64,000 nucleotides of DNA from Ilyonectria destructans (taxonomy: Eukaryota > Ascomycota > Sordariomycetes > Hypocreales > Nectriaceae): positions 1,488,001 to 1,552,000 of the forward strand of contig JAHEWK010000001.1 in assembly GCA_020740775.1 (NCBI GenBank), given 5' to 3'. The notes beneath the pieces were generated by a model. The model did not search any database. It was not told the DNA's origin and worked only from the letters and a program-made list of their open reading frames with translations. Both the position numbers and the translations under genes were made by a program. Position 1 is the stretch's first letter; each line of letters opens with the position of its first letter. Positions 23,447 to 34,353 of this stretch are shown in pieces.

Positions 23447-26244
23447 GAATATGCCAGGGTATCAAGTACGAGTTTAAAGACCGGCGACGAGTAAAAATAA
23501 ATAGAAAATAAGAGAAGAGCCACGAGGACAGAGTCTCCTACAGTAAGAACATAATAGTGAGTGCACCAGGCCGCCGGCGCCTCCTCCGCAACGACAGTTC
23601 CCGCGGCATCTTTAACGTGGGGAGGAGGTGAAGGCCAGAATAGGAAATTTACCCTGCGGGAGTGGATGGCACAGGGGAAGCAGACGCAAGGGTGCGTTGC
23701 GGTAGCTTTGTTCTTCGTACGGCATTGCCTGTTCTGGGAAAGGTCGACAGCGGAACAGCGGGTCGCCGTTGTGTTTTGCAGCTACTTCCACGGCGCATTC
23801 GCCTTGTTTATTTCAAGACTGAATAGCTTTGGCTGGCTATTGCGAGATGAGGAAGCGAATATATTTGACTTCATGATATGCACATGCGGCTCTGCGAATT
23901 GATTCATCCATCCTCATGATATTGCGTCTTCACTCGTGCTGGTCTTATGGTGTCTCACTCAGAAGACCCAGCTGGAGTCATAAGGGAAGCTACAGCGAGA
24001 CCATACATGTTAAGCCCGTCCACCTCTCCTTACCTTGGGCATTCTCTACCAAAGTAAAATCCATGGAATCGAGTATTCTTCGTTATCAACACTCAGCTCA
24101 CTCGTTTCATGTCTATGCCATCGCCGAGTATTCACGGCGACTCAATGGCGACTTCACCGCCGGCGGCCCGACTAAGCCCTTTTGGCGAATTCTCGTGACG
24201 TAAAGTGGAATATCAAAGAGCCGGAGCGGACATGGCGACCGGGTCAGATCCGGGATTAGTCATGATGGGAAACGAGGTCGCCGAGACGCTGAGACGGAAG
24301 AATGCGAAGGCTAGAGGGAACGAGGAGGGAAAGAGAGTCTCGGGCTCACCGATCTTTGTACAGAATGACTCTGCTGATGTGGGATGAGTAGGTAAGTACG
24401 TACCTTAGGTAAGATCATATGTGGCTGAGCTGCATGTGGCCGGCCATGTGGCGAAGCCTTTTCCGTCTCCATCGCAGGCACCAGTCGCCCGTGATTTGAC
24501 ATCTCAAACTCCCCCATGCGACGTTGGGTTGATGCTCGTCATCGCAGGGAATCCCATCTCACGCACACGCACCCATTCGTACGAGACTCACTATGACACA
24601 GCGGACGCCCTCCTTGCCTCGCCTGATTAGCGTCAAGCTACCTGCGCGACGCAGCCAACCACGCTTCCAGACGTTGAAACCCTCTCACACCCAAACACAC
24701 CCTCGTCGGAGTTCGGGGCATTAATCGTCGTCGACAGTGGTTAAATCCTGCTCGAGGTGTCACTCTTGGTCAGCAGCGTTGCTCCGAGCCGTCGGCCGGT
24801 TGGCGCTGGCCTCCCCCCCGCTCGCCATTCCTCCGCAGCCCGTCCGTTGCGGACTTTCGAACTTTGCGACACCCCGACAACGTCTGATTGATTCGGTATT
24901 TACCGGCAGCAGACATGCTACCCATGGGATCTGCAACCTACCAAGATCTTCGGAAGTGGGCAAGTGGGCACCAGATCCATGTCGTTGGGCTTTCGTGGTC
25001 CATTGAGGCCCAGACTCAGCCTGGAAAGGCTGCGCCAAGTACACGCCGAGGAGCATGTGCAAGCGGTGCGAACGTTGCAAATCCTGCAAACTCGATCGAA
25101 GGGAGTAAGACGGACCCGCGTGGTCTGTACTCCAAACCACAATCGTCGCACGTCGACTTTTGCAGGCACACGGGCGGGCGTGCGCCTTAAGTCCGCATCT
25201 TCCGAACGTGGTCGGATCGGTCTTCGCGCCGCCCATCTAGTGGCTCCCCAAAGTCTGCCTCAGCCATATCTCCTCTAACTCCAGCCGTCATCAGACATTT
25301 CCCGCATCTCTGCAGTAAGATGATTCCTCTCCGCGATTCCTCCCGGCGAGTGAGTCATGGTTTCCCAAGATGACGGCCCATCGCATTGTTTTACACAAAT
25401 CGTGAGAAATTTTCGAAACGAGGATTTCAAAGTGAACCAGGTCACCTTGTTATGGCAAGGCGTTATGCTTGAGGGCGGCCGTGACGCGAGTTAGGGATGT
25501 CGTCTTGCTGCGACAGTCCCAATAAGCCTCAATAGCACGTTGCATTCGTATCCATCAAAGCAAAAGGCCTTCCTTGGCACAACCACCATGTCGTCGTCGT
25601 CACCGAGTATTTGACAGGGGATTAGCATACAGCTGTCACATTCTTTTGTCCGGACGGCGGACCAGCTGCCCGGGATTCGTCAAATGGCGTCAAGCCACCC
25701 CGCTGCAAGCGTTGAGTCGGCGCGATTCACCAGGCCCGTCATCTCCCATCAGGATGGCTCATCCAATATCCGCATCTGGCTGGAGGATTATCCCGTCGAG
25801 GTCAGCGCTTGCCGCCCTTGTGCGGACTATGCTTACGAGATATGAGATTGTATGCACAATGTGCGGACCTTGTGCGGGTGGAGTCTGAGATTTGCACACT
25901 GGCTCCGCTCCGCAGAGCGTTATGCCCACTCAACACCCTATCATTGTACACGTTGACATGTCTAAACACCGGATTTTGCGTTATGGGCCCGTTAAGTCCC
26001 CGGAGGACAGCCAGATCCTTTGTATCGTCCATCGAGACGCCATTGCAGCCACAAGATATAAAGTTACAGGCCGCTCGCCCCCCTTGGTGTTGATAATCAG
26101 ATCCCAGATCATCCCACAGCCTCCTACCAGCAAAGGCACTACACACCTATTTAAGCATTTGGCTTGTCTAACCCCAGATCAAGCTTATTTCACCATAGGA
26201 GCCCCTATTCGCGGACCCCAGAAGCCACACAGATAACAATCACC
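23447..26244. other. Gene-free region of 2.8 kb upstream of the MFS transporter
   Basis: The left side is the ALDH promoter and the right side the MFS promoter. No gene is supported. It contains a TAGGTA/TACCTTAGGTA patch at about 24389-24415 and a 17-codon Cys-rich micro-frame at 25055-25108, described under findings. The last 150 bases before the MFS start include TATTTAAGC, a possible TATA-like element. Confidence 0.45.
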
Positions 26245-28121
26245 ATGGAAAAGCAATCAGCAACCCTCGGGGTTCCCAGAGAACCGGAACGACCCGTGTC
26301 TACAGCTTCCACTCTCCGAGGCGAGGATCTTTCTCAGGAGAAGAAGCAACAGGATGACGGTACCACGACAGACGGCGAGGCCACCCTCGACGGCAACGAG
26401 GATGAGATCGACCTCAGCGAATACCCGACCGGCCTCAAGATGTTCTTCATCGTCTTGGCCCTCGTACTCAGCATCTTCCTCGTCGCTCTCGACATGGTAT
26501 GCTACCCAATACGCCTAACCCACAACCTTACTTGCTAACTCTGATCCCAACAGACCATCGTTGCCACTGCTATCCCCAAGATTACCGATGAGTTCAAGGG
26601 TCTCGATAAGGTTGGCTGGTACGGCGCAGCCTTCTTCATGACCGTCGGTGCCTTCCAATCGACTTGTACGCTCCACCCCTGAATACCCCCTTTCGGCCGG
26701 AAGACTAACCATCATCACAGGGGGCAAAATTTACAAATACTTCCCGCTCAAGATTTCCTTCCTCATCGCCATCATCATCTTTGAGGTCGGCTCTGTCCTT
26801 TGCGGTGCTGCTCCCAACGCCGAGGCCCTCATCACTGGCCGCGCCATCGCTGGTGTTGGCGCTGCCGGTATTGCGGCCGGTGCCTATACCATCATCGCCT
26901 TCTCGGCACCTCCCAAGAACCGCCCTGCCTTTACTGGTATCATCGGTGCATCATACGGAGTCGCTAGTGTCATCGGCCCTCTCCTGGGCGGTGCCTTCAC
27001 TGACCATGTGTCGTGGCGATGGTGCTTCTACATCAACCTCCCCATCGGAGGAGTTTCGGCCCTCATCATCTTCTTCTTTTTCCAGACCCCTTCAGCTGCT
27101 GTGCCCGAGGAGGCGCCCCTCTTGGAGAAGTTCTTGCAGATGGACCCCTTGGGCATCGTGCTTGTGATGGGCTCTACTGTTTGCTTCATCCTGGGCGTGC
27201 AGTACGGAGGCCAGGCTGACCCCTGGGACTCATCTGTCGTGATCGGTCTCCTCGTTGGCTTCGTCCTCATCTCGATTTCCTTTGGTCTCCTCCAGTGGTT
27301 CCAGAAGGATCGCGGTATGATCCCCATGCACATCATCAAGCAGAGAACCGTCTTTGTCATGAGCGCCTTCGCCTTCCTCTTTGCCGGCTCTTTCTTCCTT
27401 GCCATCTACTACCTCCCCGTCTACTTCCAGTCCGTCCACGGCACCAGCCCCACGTCTAGTGGTGTGCGAAACTTGCCCATGATTATCGCCGTCACCATCG
27501 CCACCATTGTCAGCGGTGGCTTGGTGACTGCCACGGGCTACTACCAGCATCTCTTGCTTGGCGGATCTGCCCTTGCCTGTATCGGTGCTGGTCTTCTCTA
27601 CCTTCTCGACGTTGATACTACCACTGGCAAGTGGATCGGCTACCAGATCGTTGCCGGTTTCGGCTGGGGTGCTGCCTTTCAGATCCCCATGATCGCCGTC
27701 CAGGGTTCCGTCTCGCCTAAGGATCTTGCCGCCGCCACCGGTGTTCTTCTCTGTAAGTCATTCTCCATCCACATATCAATCCCAATATGAGACATGTTCT
27801 AACATCTTTGCAGTCTTCCAAGGTCTTGGCGGTGCATACCTCGTGTCTGGAGCCCAGGCTGCCTTTATCAACCAGATGATCCTTGACGTCATGAAGCACG
27901 CACCCGGTATCGACAAGGGAAAGCTCATTCTGACTGGCGCCACTGAGATCCGAAATGTCTTCTCAGACGCTCAACTTCCCTTTGTTATTGATGGTTACAT
28001 GCAAGGACTCAAGGTGACCTTCGCCATGGCCATTGCTGCGACCGGCATCACTACCTTGATCGGCCTAGGTACTCGCTGGAAGAAGCTGAACCCCGCGAAC
28101 CTCACTGGCGGCATGGCCTAA
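26245..28121 (+). CDS. MFS drug/toxin efflux transporter, DHA2 (14-TM) family
   Basis: Four exons (26245-26496, 26554-26665, 26721-27752, 27814-28121) give about 567 residues. A charged cytosolic N-terminus of about 65 residues precedes the first membrane segment [19 protein letters not shown]. The next segments include [14 protein letters not shown] and [19 protein letters not shown]. The antiporter motif C is visible as [20 protein letters not shown] followed by [12 protein letters not shown], the signature of fungal 14-TM pumps such as the aflatoxin- or HC-toxin-type exporters. It should be a plasma- or vacuolar-membrane proton antiporter. The gene has no biosynthetic neighbours, so a general detoxification role is more likely than cluster-specific export. 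Introns are 57, 55 and 61 bases; codon use is strongly C-ending, consistent with good expression. Confidence 0.95.
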
Positions 28122-28856
28122 GCAGATGGTCTTGTTGCTGAACTTTGAGGGGAACTAGAGGTGCATTTTCCACGGACTTAATAGAGGGGGCATTGGTTGT
28201 GCATGGATTGGATGAGGGAGGGATCATTCCCATTAGATTGGAGAGGTATAAAGACGTTGGATGTATATAACACGGGCTGAAGATAATCTCCTACTACATA
28301 CAAAATTATTCTCTAATAGAGGCTGGATACTTTATGATAAGTTCAATGAGACACAACGGCTCAACATGATGCGTGCCTTCCAACGCGATGTATGCCTTTC
28401 AACTCGAAGTAGACCATCAAGTTAAAGTCTCATCGCCATTCCAATCTTGAAACCGAATCAATTATCCAGAGCAAAAAAAAAAACCTCAACTAGAACTCAG
28501 CTATAACAAGATCGACAAGTTCATAAAACCCCAAATATGCTAAAGCTGTCAGTGACGATGACAAGAATCGAAATAACCCCCCAGGACAAAGACGGTCGGT
28601 GCAGGGTAGCTCTTATCAGATAAGCCACGCCCTGCCAAAACTCCGTAACTCGGCCTCCACCGGCTTTCCATCCTCTAACCAACGCCTCACCCGTCCCCAA
28701 AAATCCGCCGCAGAAACCATCACGAGAGCCACGCCGGTCCGCGCCATGGCCTCAATGGTTCTGCTGCTGCCCTGTTAAATAGCTCAATCCCCTCGCCGTC
28801 TCCTACTTCACTCTTCCCCCTCTTCATCTCTTTCTCCCTCCACGCCCGCCGCCGCA
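28122..28856. other. Intergenic region between MFS and pantothenate synthetase genes
   Basis: Carries the MFS 3' flank and the promoter of the next gene. It has an A-run at about 28474-28484 and a pyrimidine-rich leader at about 28795-28855 (CCTCTTCATCTCTTTCTCCC). No gene is seen. Confidence 0.5.
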
Positions 28857-30014
28857 ATGCTCCCCACGCTCCTCCGCCGGCCGCGCGCCGGAGCCTCCGT
28901 CGTGAGCTCCGTGTCGACCTCCGGCGCCTCGCTCCGCACCCTCGCGTCGGCGTGCTCGTCCGGGTCCGCCGCGCAGACTCTCCCCAAGTCGCCCATCCGC
29001 GTGCTTCGCTCCGTCGAGGCCGTCCGTCGCTGGCGCCAGCCGCACGTCATCAACCACCGCTCCGTCGGCCTCGTGCCCACCATGGGCGCGCTGCACGAGG
29101 GCCACCTGTCGCTCATCCGCGCCGCCGCCCGCGAGAACCACCACGTCGTTGTCAGCGTCTATGTCAACCCCGCGCAGTTTGGCATCCGTGAGGACCTTTC
29201 CTCGTACCCCGTCACCTGGGACGAGGACGCCAGGGCCTTGGCCAAACTCGACCGTGAGCTTGCGGACGATGGCGGCAACCTGGGCCGCATCTCGGCCGTA
29301 TTTGCGCCCACGACAGAGGAGATATACCCCTCGGGCTTCCCCGGCCAGGAAGTCGACAGCAAGGGCAGCTTTGTCACCATTACGCCGGTCGGTGAGGTGC
29401 TCGAGGGTGCCAGCCGACCGACCTTCTTCCGCGGCGTCGCAACCGTGTGCATGAAGCTCTTCAACATCGTGCAGCCGGAGCGCGTCTACTTCGGCCAGAA
29501 GGACGTCCAGCAGACCGTCGTCATCCGCCGCATGGTGAGCGACTTCCTCCTCCCCATGTCCGTCGTCATTGGCCCGACTACACGCGGATCCGATGGCCTC
29601 GCTCTGAGCTCACGCAACGTGTACCTCGGCCCGCGGCGCCGGGCCGTGGCCGTCGTTCTGCCCGGCGCGCTGCACACCGCCGAGGCCATGTATAAGTCTG
29701 CTGGGCGCCGCGACCGGGATAGCATCCTGGGTGCCGCACACAACTTCGTCGCGGCCGTGGCACAGGTGCAGGCCGACCTGCCCCCAGAGGAGCGTGTTTC
29801 GTTTGAGCTTGACTACCTTTCGCTCGCGGATCCGGAGACGATGCAAGAGATAGACGAGGTGGACCCAGCTCGCGGCGCTGTTCTGAGCGGTGCTGTCAAG
29901 ATGTTGCCCGTGGAAAAACCGCGCGAAGGCGAGGACCTGGGACACAGTGGAGGGCCAGCGGTGCGGTTGATTGACAACATCATCCTCCCGCCCCAAGAGG
30001 CCAAGGATGAGTGA
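28857..30014 (+). CDS. PAN6: Pantothenate synthetase (pantoate--beta-alanine ligase)
   Basis: Single exon, 385 residues. It condenses pantoate and beta-alanine with ATP to pantothenate, the committed precursor of coenzyme A. Diagnostic motifs in order: LVPTMGALHEGHLSLI (HIGH-type nucleotide site), VYVNPAQFG, FFRGVATVCMKLFNIVQP, VYFGQKDVQQTVVIRRM (the KMSKS-like KD-QQ region), and SDGLALSSRNVYL. The first 45 residues are Ser/Ala/Arg-rich with no acidic residue, which could be a mitochondrial leader, though yeast Pan6 is cytosolic. Two insertions relative to bacterial PanC are seen (around DRELADDGGNLGRIS and the Pro-rich C-terminal segment). A 13-base A-run follows the stop at 30032-30044. Confidence 0.96.
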   Translation: MLPTLLRRPRAGASVVSSVSTSGASLRTLASACSSGSAAQTLPKSPIRVLRSVEAVRRWRQPHVINHRSVGLVPTMGALHEGHLSLIRAAARENHHVVVSVYVNPAQFGIREDLSSYPVTWDEDARALAKLDRELADDGGNLGRISAVFAPTTEEIYPSGFPGQEVDSKGSFVTITPVGEVLEGASRPTFFRGVATVCMKLFNIVQPERVYFGQKDVQQTVVIRRMVSDFLLPMSVVIGPTTRGSDGLALSSRNVYLGPRRRAVAVVLPGALHTAEAMYKSAGRRDRDSILGAAHNFVAAVAQVQADLPPEERVSFELDYLSLADPETMQEIDEVDPARGAVLSGAVKMLPVEKPREGEDLGHSGGPAVRLIDNIILPPQEAKDE

Positions 30015-30317
30015 GACGAGGTTGATGAATTAAAAAAAAAAAAATACCCCGAGCAGGATAGAGCTGTTCAAGGATAATGAGACAATATATAAAAAGGAGA
30101 GACGGGCCGGTCATAAAGAAGGTCGTGTATACCTGGGACTATATAGCATATATGTGTATATGGCATGGCGTTGCAAGACATGGTGTCGAACAATCCCAAT
30201 ACTCAATTCTACGGGTTCCGTGGAGGCCGAACCACTACCGCATGCATTGTACAAAAAAAAGACTCGCTGCTAAATGCATATAAATCGTACAGGTTCTAGC
30301 CCACGCTGCTTTCCACC
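30015..30317. other. Convergent 3' region
   Basis: Lies between the 3' ends of the pantothenate synthetase gene (plus) and the acyltransferase gene (minus). It contains a 13-base A-run at 30032-30044 and TA-rich words (ATATATAAAAAGG). No gene. Confidence 0.5.
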
Positions 30318-32978
30318 TCACAGACGTGCTCTTCCTCCCATCTGTTCTCTCTTCCTCTTTGCATCCCTGACACTCTTGCCCAGAGCTTCCTTCTCTTCAC
30401 GATTCAACCGGCTGGGCACCTTGCCTTTGCCGCTCCGCTCCGCCTCAGCCGCCTCCTCGAACAACTTCTGGCCCAGTTCATCTGTAAGCCGCAGTACTCG
30501 GCTGCTGACAGTGGCGCCGTCACGACGGTTCTTGCCCTCTCGGCGGGACTTGGCAATCTTCTCTGTAAAGTCCCATAGTTTGCCCTCAGCTAGTAGTACA
30601 CCGGTTTGAGAGTCGCGGGACGGTCGCCATGATGCATCGAGTTGGATGCGAGGAGGGATCTTGAAACCCTTGGACTTGACCACATGAAGAAGTTGATCTT
30701 GCTCGAAGCGCAAATACGAGTTCTTCAGGGTTTCTTTGTTGACGGCCTCAAAGTACGAGAGATCTCCCTGATGGTAGAGTGTTTTGCCAAGCTGGAAGGG
30801 AGTCGTGTTAGCTTCATTAAAGACAGGTGCCATTGGAAGACAGTTGCTTACCAGTTGGGCGCTGTTGTGCGCTTTGCCCTGCTCGATCCATATCTCTCCA
30901 TTCTGGCCCGGCGGCGGGGTCAGTCCCATGAGCGAAACAGCAGCCAGCCAGCTCGATTCGATAAATGGCCAGATGAGGAAGCAGTAGAAATCGTAGTTTT
31001 CTCTTCCCGCTTTCCTCTCTTCATCTGAAATCCCAACCACGGTAATTTTACCCTCGCCGTCACGGTCCAGACGGACGACGTTATCCGTCTCGAGTCCGCG
31101 CAATGTCTTGTCAAGGTTGACATCGAGACCTTCGCTGGAGAAGATGAACTCGCCGCGGAACAAGGACGACAAAAAGAGGACCTGTGCCTTGAGTTCCTCA
31201 AATTTGATATCTTGCATATGTGGCGCACCACCTTGCTTCACCTTTGTATACATAGCCACGCTGACGAGGGCTTCGTAGATGAACAGATGGATCGTCATGT
31301 TGCGGTAGAAGGATAGCTGGAAGCGGTCGACAGCATAGTACGTGGGCTCCGCAAGCCCATCGACAACGCCAACCAGCTCCTTGCCAAGGACCTCGAGACC
31401 GCGATCGATAATATCGGAAAGTGGTGCGTTGCCGAAGTGAGCAACCCGGCCACCCTTGGCGCGGACACGCTCGGTGAGCCAGGAGACGCGGCGGTTTAAT
31501 TCCTGCTTGCCGACACCACGGCCACGCAATGTTAAGAGAACCGTGCCGATGAGCGCCGTGGGCATCACGACAGAAACATCGTTGATGTCACTCAGAACCT
31601 TGTAACCCATGGTTCGCAGAATCTTCTCTCGCAGGGCCCGTATCTCCGGTCGATGATGCTCAGTGTCGAGACCCGCAGGTACGCTAGGTAGTTTCGACAA
31701 CTGCTCATCAATGAACTGTCTGAGACTCCAGGGCTCGTGAAAACGGACATCCACGCGTCCCAGTCGTAGCGACAACACAGAAGAACCTCCAGTCAGGAAG
31801 TCGGCCAAGTTTTCCTTCTTCTTTGGCATTCCCAAGAGCTCGGTGACGTAGCCTTCTGTCTCAATGACCTTGTCATACTGAGTGCTGACGGGGCAGATGA
31901 TGGCGTCCTCAACTCGGCCCGACAGGATGCTATCAAGGACGAAACTGAGAATGCCGAATTTGGGAGGAAGGAGTTTTCCGGTTCGTGAGCGGCCTCCCTC
32001 AATAAAGCACTCAAAGTTGTATCCTTCCTGTAACATTGTATCAATGTACGACTGCACTAACGTCGTATACAGGACATCGTCTCCAAAGGCCCTGCGGATC
32101 CACATGGCGCCTGCATGTTGAAGAAAGCTGCCTAGGACCGGGATATTCAGGTTATCCCCTGCCACGACGACGGGCAGTGTTAGGCCTAACCGGTAACAGA
32201 TGAGTTGTAATGAGACGTAGTCGACATGTGATCGATGGCTCGGCAGAAAAATGATACTTTGCTTCTTCTTGGCCGCGACCTCGGCTACCTTTCGCAGTCT
32301 CAAGACTTCTTCGCTGGAGACATGGATTCCCTGGTGGTAGGCTCTTGTCAACAGCTGCGTAGCAAGGTAGTATGCACCGCGGATGAATGTCTTGCTCTCC
32401 ATTTTGCAGATCATATCATCAATCATCTTTTCAGCTAGTTCCTGCAGGCCGGTCTCGATAGCAGTAAGTCGCTGTGCCCGCTTGATGAGGTAGTCTTTGC
32501 CGTCCTTTGGTAGCATGCCCTCTCTTTCCTCAACGGTGACGCGGTGCTCGGCGAGCTGGGTAATGCGCTGCTGCAGGAGAGGCGCAGATAACACCATGGA
32601 CGTCATGTTTTCTGAGAAGCCTGGGTAGAAGACGGGTTGGCCAATGACGCGATCGTAGGCTCGCCACCCCTGGCCAGAGACGTAGAGGGAGACCTCGCGG
32701 AGGAACCTGGAGTCAATTGTCTTGTTAGCGGACATGTCAAAGGAATTGGAGGCCGCGAAACTTCGCACGAGAAGAGGGGGACATCACTGGAAAGGTTCGG
32801 CGCGGAACGAGGCAAACTTATCCATCAATGCCTCCTCCTTTTCCTCTGGCGCCTCCCTGGCTGGTGGCTCGACATAGCCGCTGGGCTGGAGAGTGACCTC
32901 GTCGCCTAGAATCTGGAGATCGGGAGCGGAGCCTTGGGGCAACGAATCGCCGGCGTCGTCATTGGGGCTTCGCGCCAT
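30318..32978 (-). CDS. Glycerol-3-phosphate/dihydroxyacetone-phosphate acyltransferase, PlsB/GNPAT family
   Basis: Exons 32978-32788, 32706-30852 and 30791-30318 give about 839 residues. The enzyme should acylate glycerol-3-phosphate or DHAP at sn-1, the first step to phosphatidate or ether lipids. Block I is FLPSHRSHVDY with the HX4D pair (about His221/Asp226), block II GDNLNIPVLGSFLQHAGAMW, block III FECFIEGGRSRTGK, block IV ICPVSTQYDK. The C-terminal half (YFEAVNKETLKNSYLRFE) is the conserved helical domain of GNPAT/PlsB proteins. The second intron is an exact 60 bases, so an unspliced reading would stay open and insert 20 residues; its GTAAGC donor, GCTAACAC branch point and CTTCCAG acceptor make it a real intron. 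The last three residues, ARL, fit a PTS1 peroxisomal signal, as expected for a DHAP acyltransferase. Confidence 0.9.
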
Positions 32979-33509
32979 GACTGGCGATGGTTCTCTCGTC
33001 TGAGCGTCTCAAGATCTCAAGATCTCAATGCGTCCGGGTCTCGGGCCGAGGGAAGGTGGTTCGACAGTCAGATGCTTCGCTCCTTCTCAGCAACACCATA
33101 GCAATAATCGCATGGAAAGACAGCGCGTCACGAGATATCACGAGTCAGAAATGACCAGGCACGGTCCAAGTTTCGCGTGTTTGGGCCTCTGGGCGACGGC
33201 GACAAGGACATGACATGGAGTTGCGATCGCGAGGTGGGGCTGGCTGCTGGCCAAGTTATGCCGAGCGGGTCACCTTCCATAATCGCGGCAGTGGCAAGTG
33301 GCATGTGAACACTGAAGGAGCTTGGACCACGTGCAACTTCCTGGGGTAAAAAAAACAGCCAAGGTCGGTCTGTTGCAGAGCGCGCAGGCAGGCATGGACC
33401 GGCATGTCTCCACCGAAGAAATCGCATCACAATCACCATCGGCAACTTTTTTTTACTTGCGATACCAACACCAACACCACGATTCCCTTCGCCTGCGCCG
33501 GCTCCTATA
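32979..33509. promoter_or_regulatory. Shared divergent promoter region
   Basis: The acyltransferase gene (minus) and POP4 (plus) start 531 bases apart, back to back, so their promoters must lie within this segment. A paired CAAGATCTCAAGATCTCAA repeat lies at about 33009-33027 near the acyltransferase leader. No coding sequence. Confidence 0.55.
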
Positions 33510-34196
33510 ATGTCTATCTCAGCGCAAAAGACCACCCAGGACCTGCTGGCCAGGGCCCATTCCCCCGACAGCGTCAACCGCATCTATTCCGACAAGATCC
33601 AGCACCGCTCGCTCATCCTCCGCCCGACGTCACCCCCACCAGCAACCATCAATGCCCGCGCCGCCCGCAGAAAAACTCGACAAGATAAGAAGGCCAAGCA
33701 AAAACAGCGGCCGAAGCCTCTCTCCTCGCGTGAGCGCCGCGACTTGGGCCTCTATACCATCCGGAAGGAAGAGCAGAAGTACGAAATCTACGAGCCGCTG
33801 AATCAGCTCTGGTTGGGGTACGCTCGTGAGCTGCTGGGAAATGATGTCTACATTGGTGGCCCCGGTGCCGCTGCAAAGCTGACAAGTGCGGAGTTCCATG
33901 GCGCTGCTGTTGAGGTCGTGAGGAGCCGCTGCCCCGGTAGAGTTGGCATCCAAGGCATAGTGGTGCGTGATCGCAAATTCGTCATCGAGGTGATAACCAA
34001 AAAAAGAGGGCTCAAGATGGTACCAAAGGAGGGCACCGTCTTTCGGGTCGAGATACCCGTTGAGGATAAGCCGCAAAAGGTCGAGGGCAAGGGCGACAAA
34101 AAGTTCGTGTTTGACGTGCTGGGTGACCAGATGATGCTACGATCCGCTGATCGTGCCAACAAGAAGTTCAAGGCGCACTACCTGACTACTATTTGA
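33510..34196 (+). CDS. POP4: RNase P/MRP protein subunit POP4 (Rpp29)
   Basis: Single exon, 228 residues. This nuclear subunit of RNase P and RNase MRP binds the RNA and supports pre-tRNA 5' processing and rRNA processing. The N-terminus is basic (ARRKTRQDKKAKQKQRPKP), a likely nuclear or nucleolar signal. The UPF0086/Sm-like barrel starts at YEPLNQLWLGYARELLG and continues through LTSAEFHGAAVEVVRSRCPG, VGIQGIVVRDRKFVIEVIT and EGTVFRVEIP, ending with FDVLGDQMMLRSADRANKKF. All family landmarks (LHGA-like FHGA, GIxG, RSADRxxKKFK) are present. Length is normal for filamentous fungi. Confidence 0.94.
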   Translation: MSISAQKTTQDLLARAHSPDSVNRIYSDKIQHRSLILRPTSPPPATINARAARRKTRQDKKAKQKQRPKPLSSRERRDLGLYTIRKEEQKYEIYEPLNQLWLGYARELLGNDVYIGGPGAAAKLTSAEFHGAAVEVVRSRCPGRVGIQGIVVRDRKFVIEVITKKRGLKMVPKEGTVFRVEIPVEDKPQKVEGKGDKKFVFDVLGDQMMLRSADRANKKFKAHYLTTI

Positions 34197-34353
34197 ATGG
34201 ACTGGCCCACCTTCAATATCCGAAACCACGCACAACCGTCTGCGCAAATCTCACACAAGCCTCGGACAATTCCTGAAAACCATCGATTCGACATGCTCCA
34301 CACAGGCTTCGGTCTCGACGCGGAAGATCAACAATGAGCTGTGACCTGGAATC

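Noticed and set aside
24760..25236. Overlapping frames on both strands near 25 kb
   Set aside because: No family resemblance. A brief look for a zinc-cluster exon failed because the Cys spacing is wrong and the frame closes after 17 codons.
26245..30014. MFS exporter next to a biosynthetic enzyme as a secondary-metabolite cluster
   Set aside because: The neighbour is pantothenate synthetase, a primary-metabolism gene. There is no PKS, NRPS, terpene synthase or pathway regulator nearby.
30792..30851. Twenty extra residues in the acyltransferase from an unspliced reading
   Set aside because: The 60-base segment has a GTAAGC donor, GCTAACAC branch point and CCAG acceptor, and interrupts a conserved stretch; it is an intron whose length happens to keep the frame.
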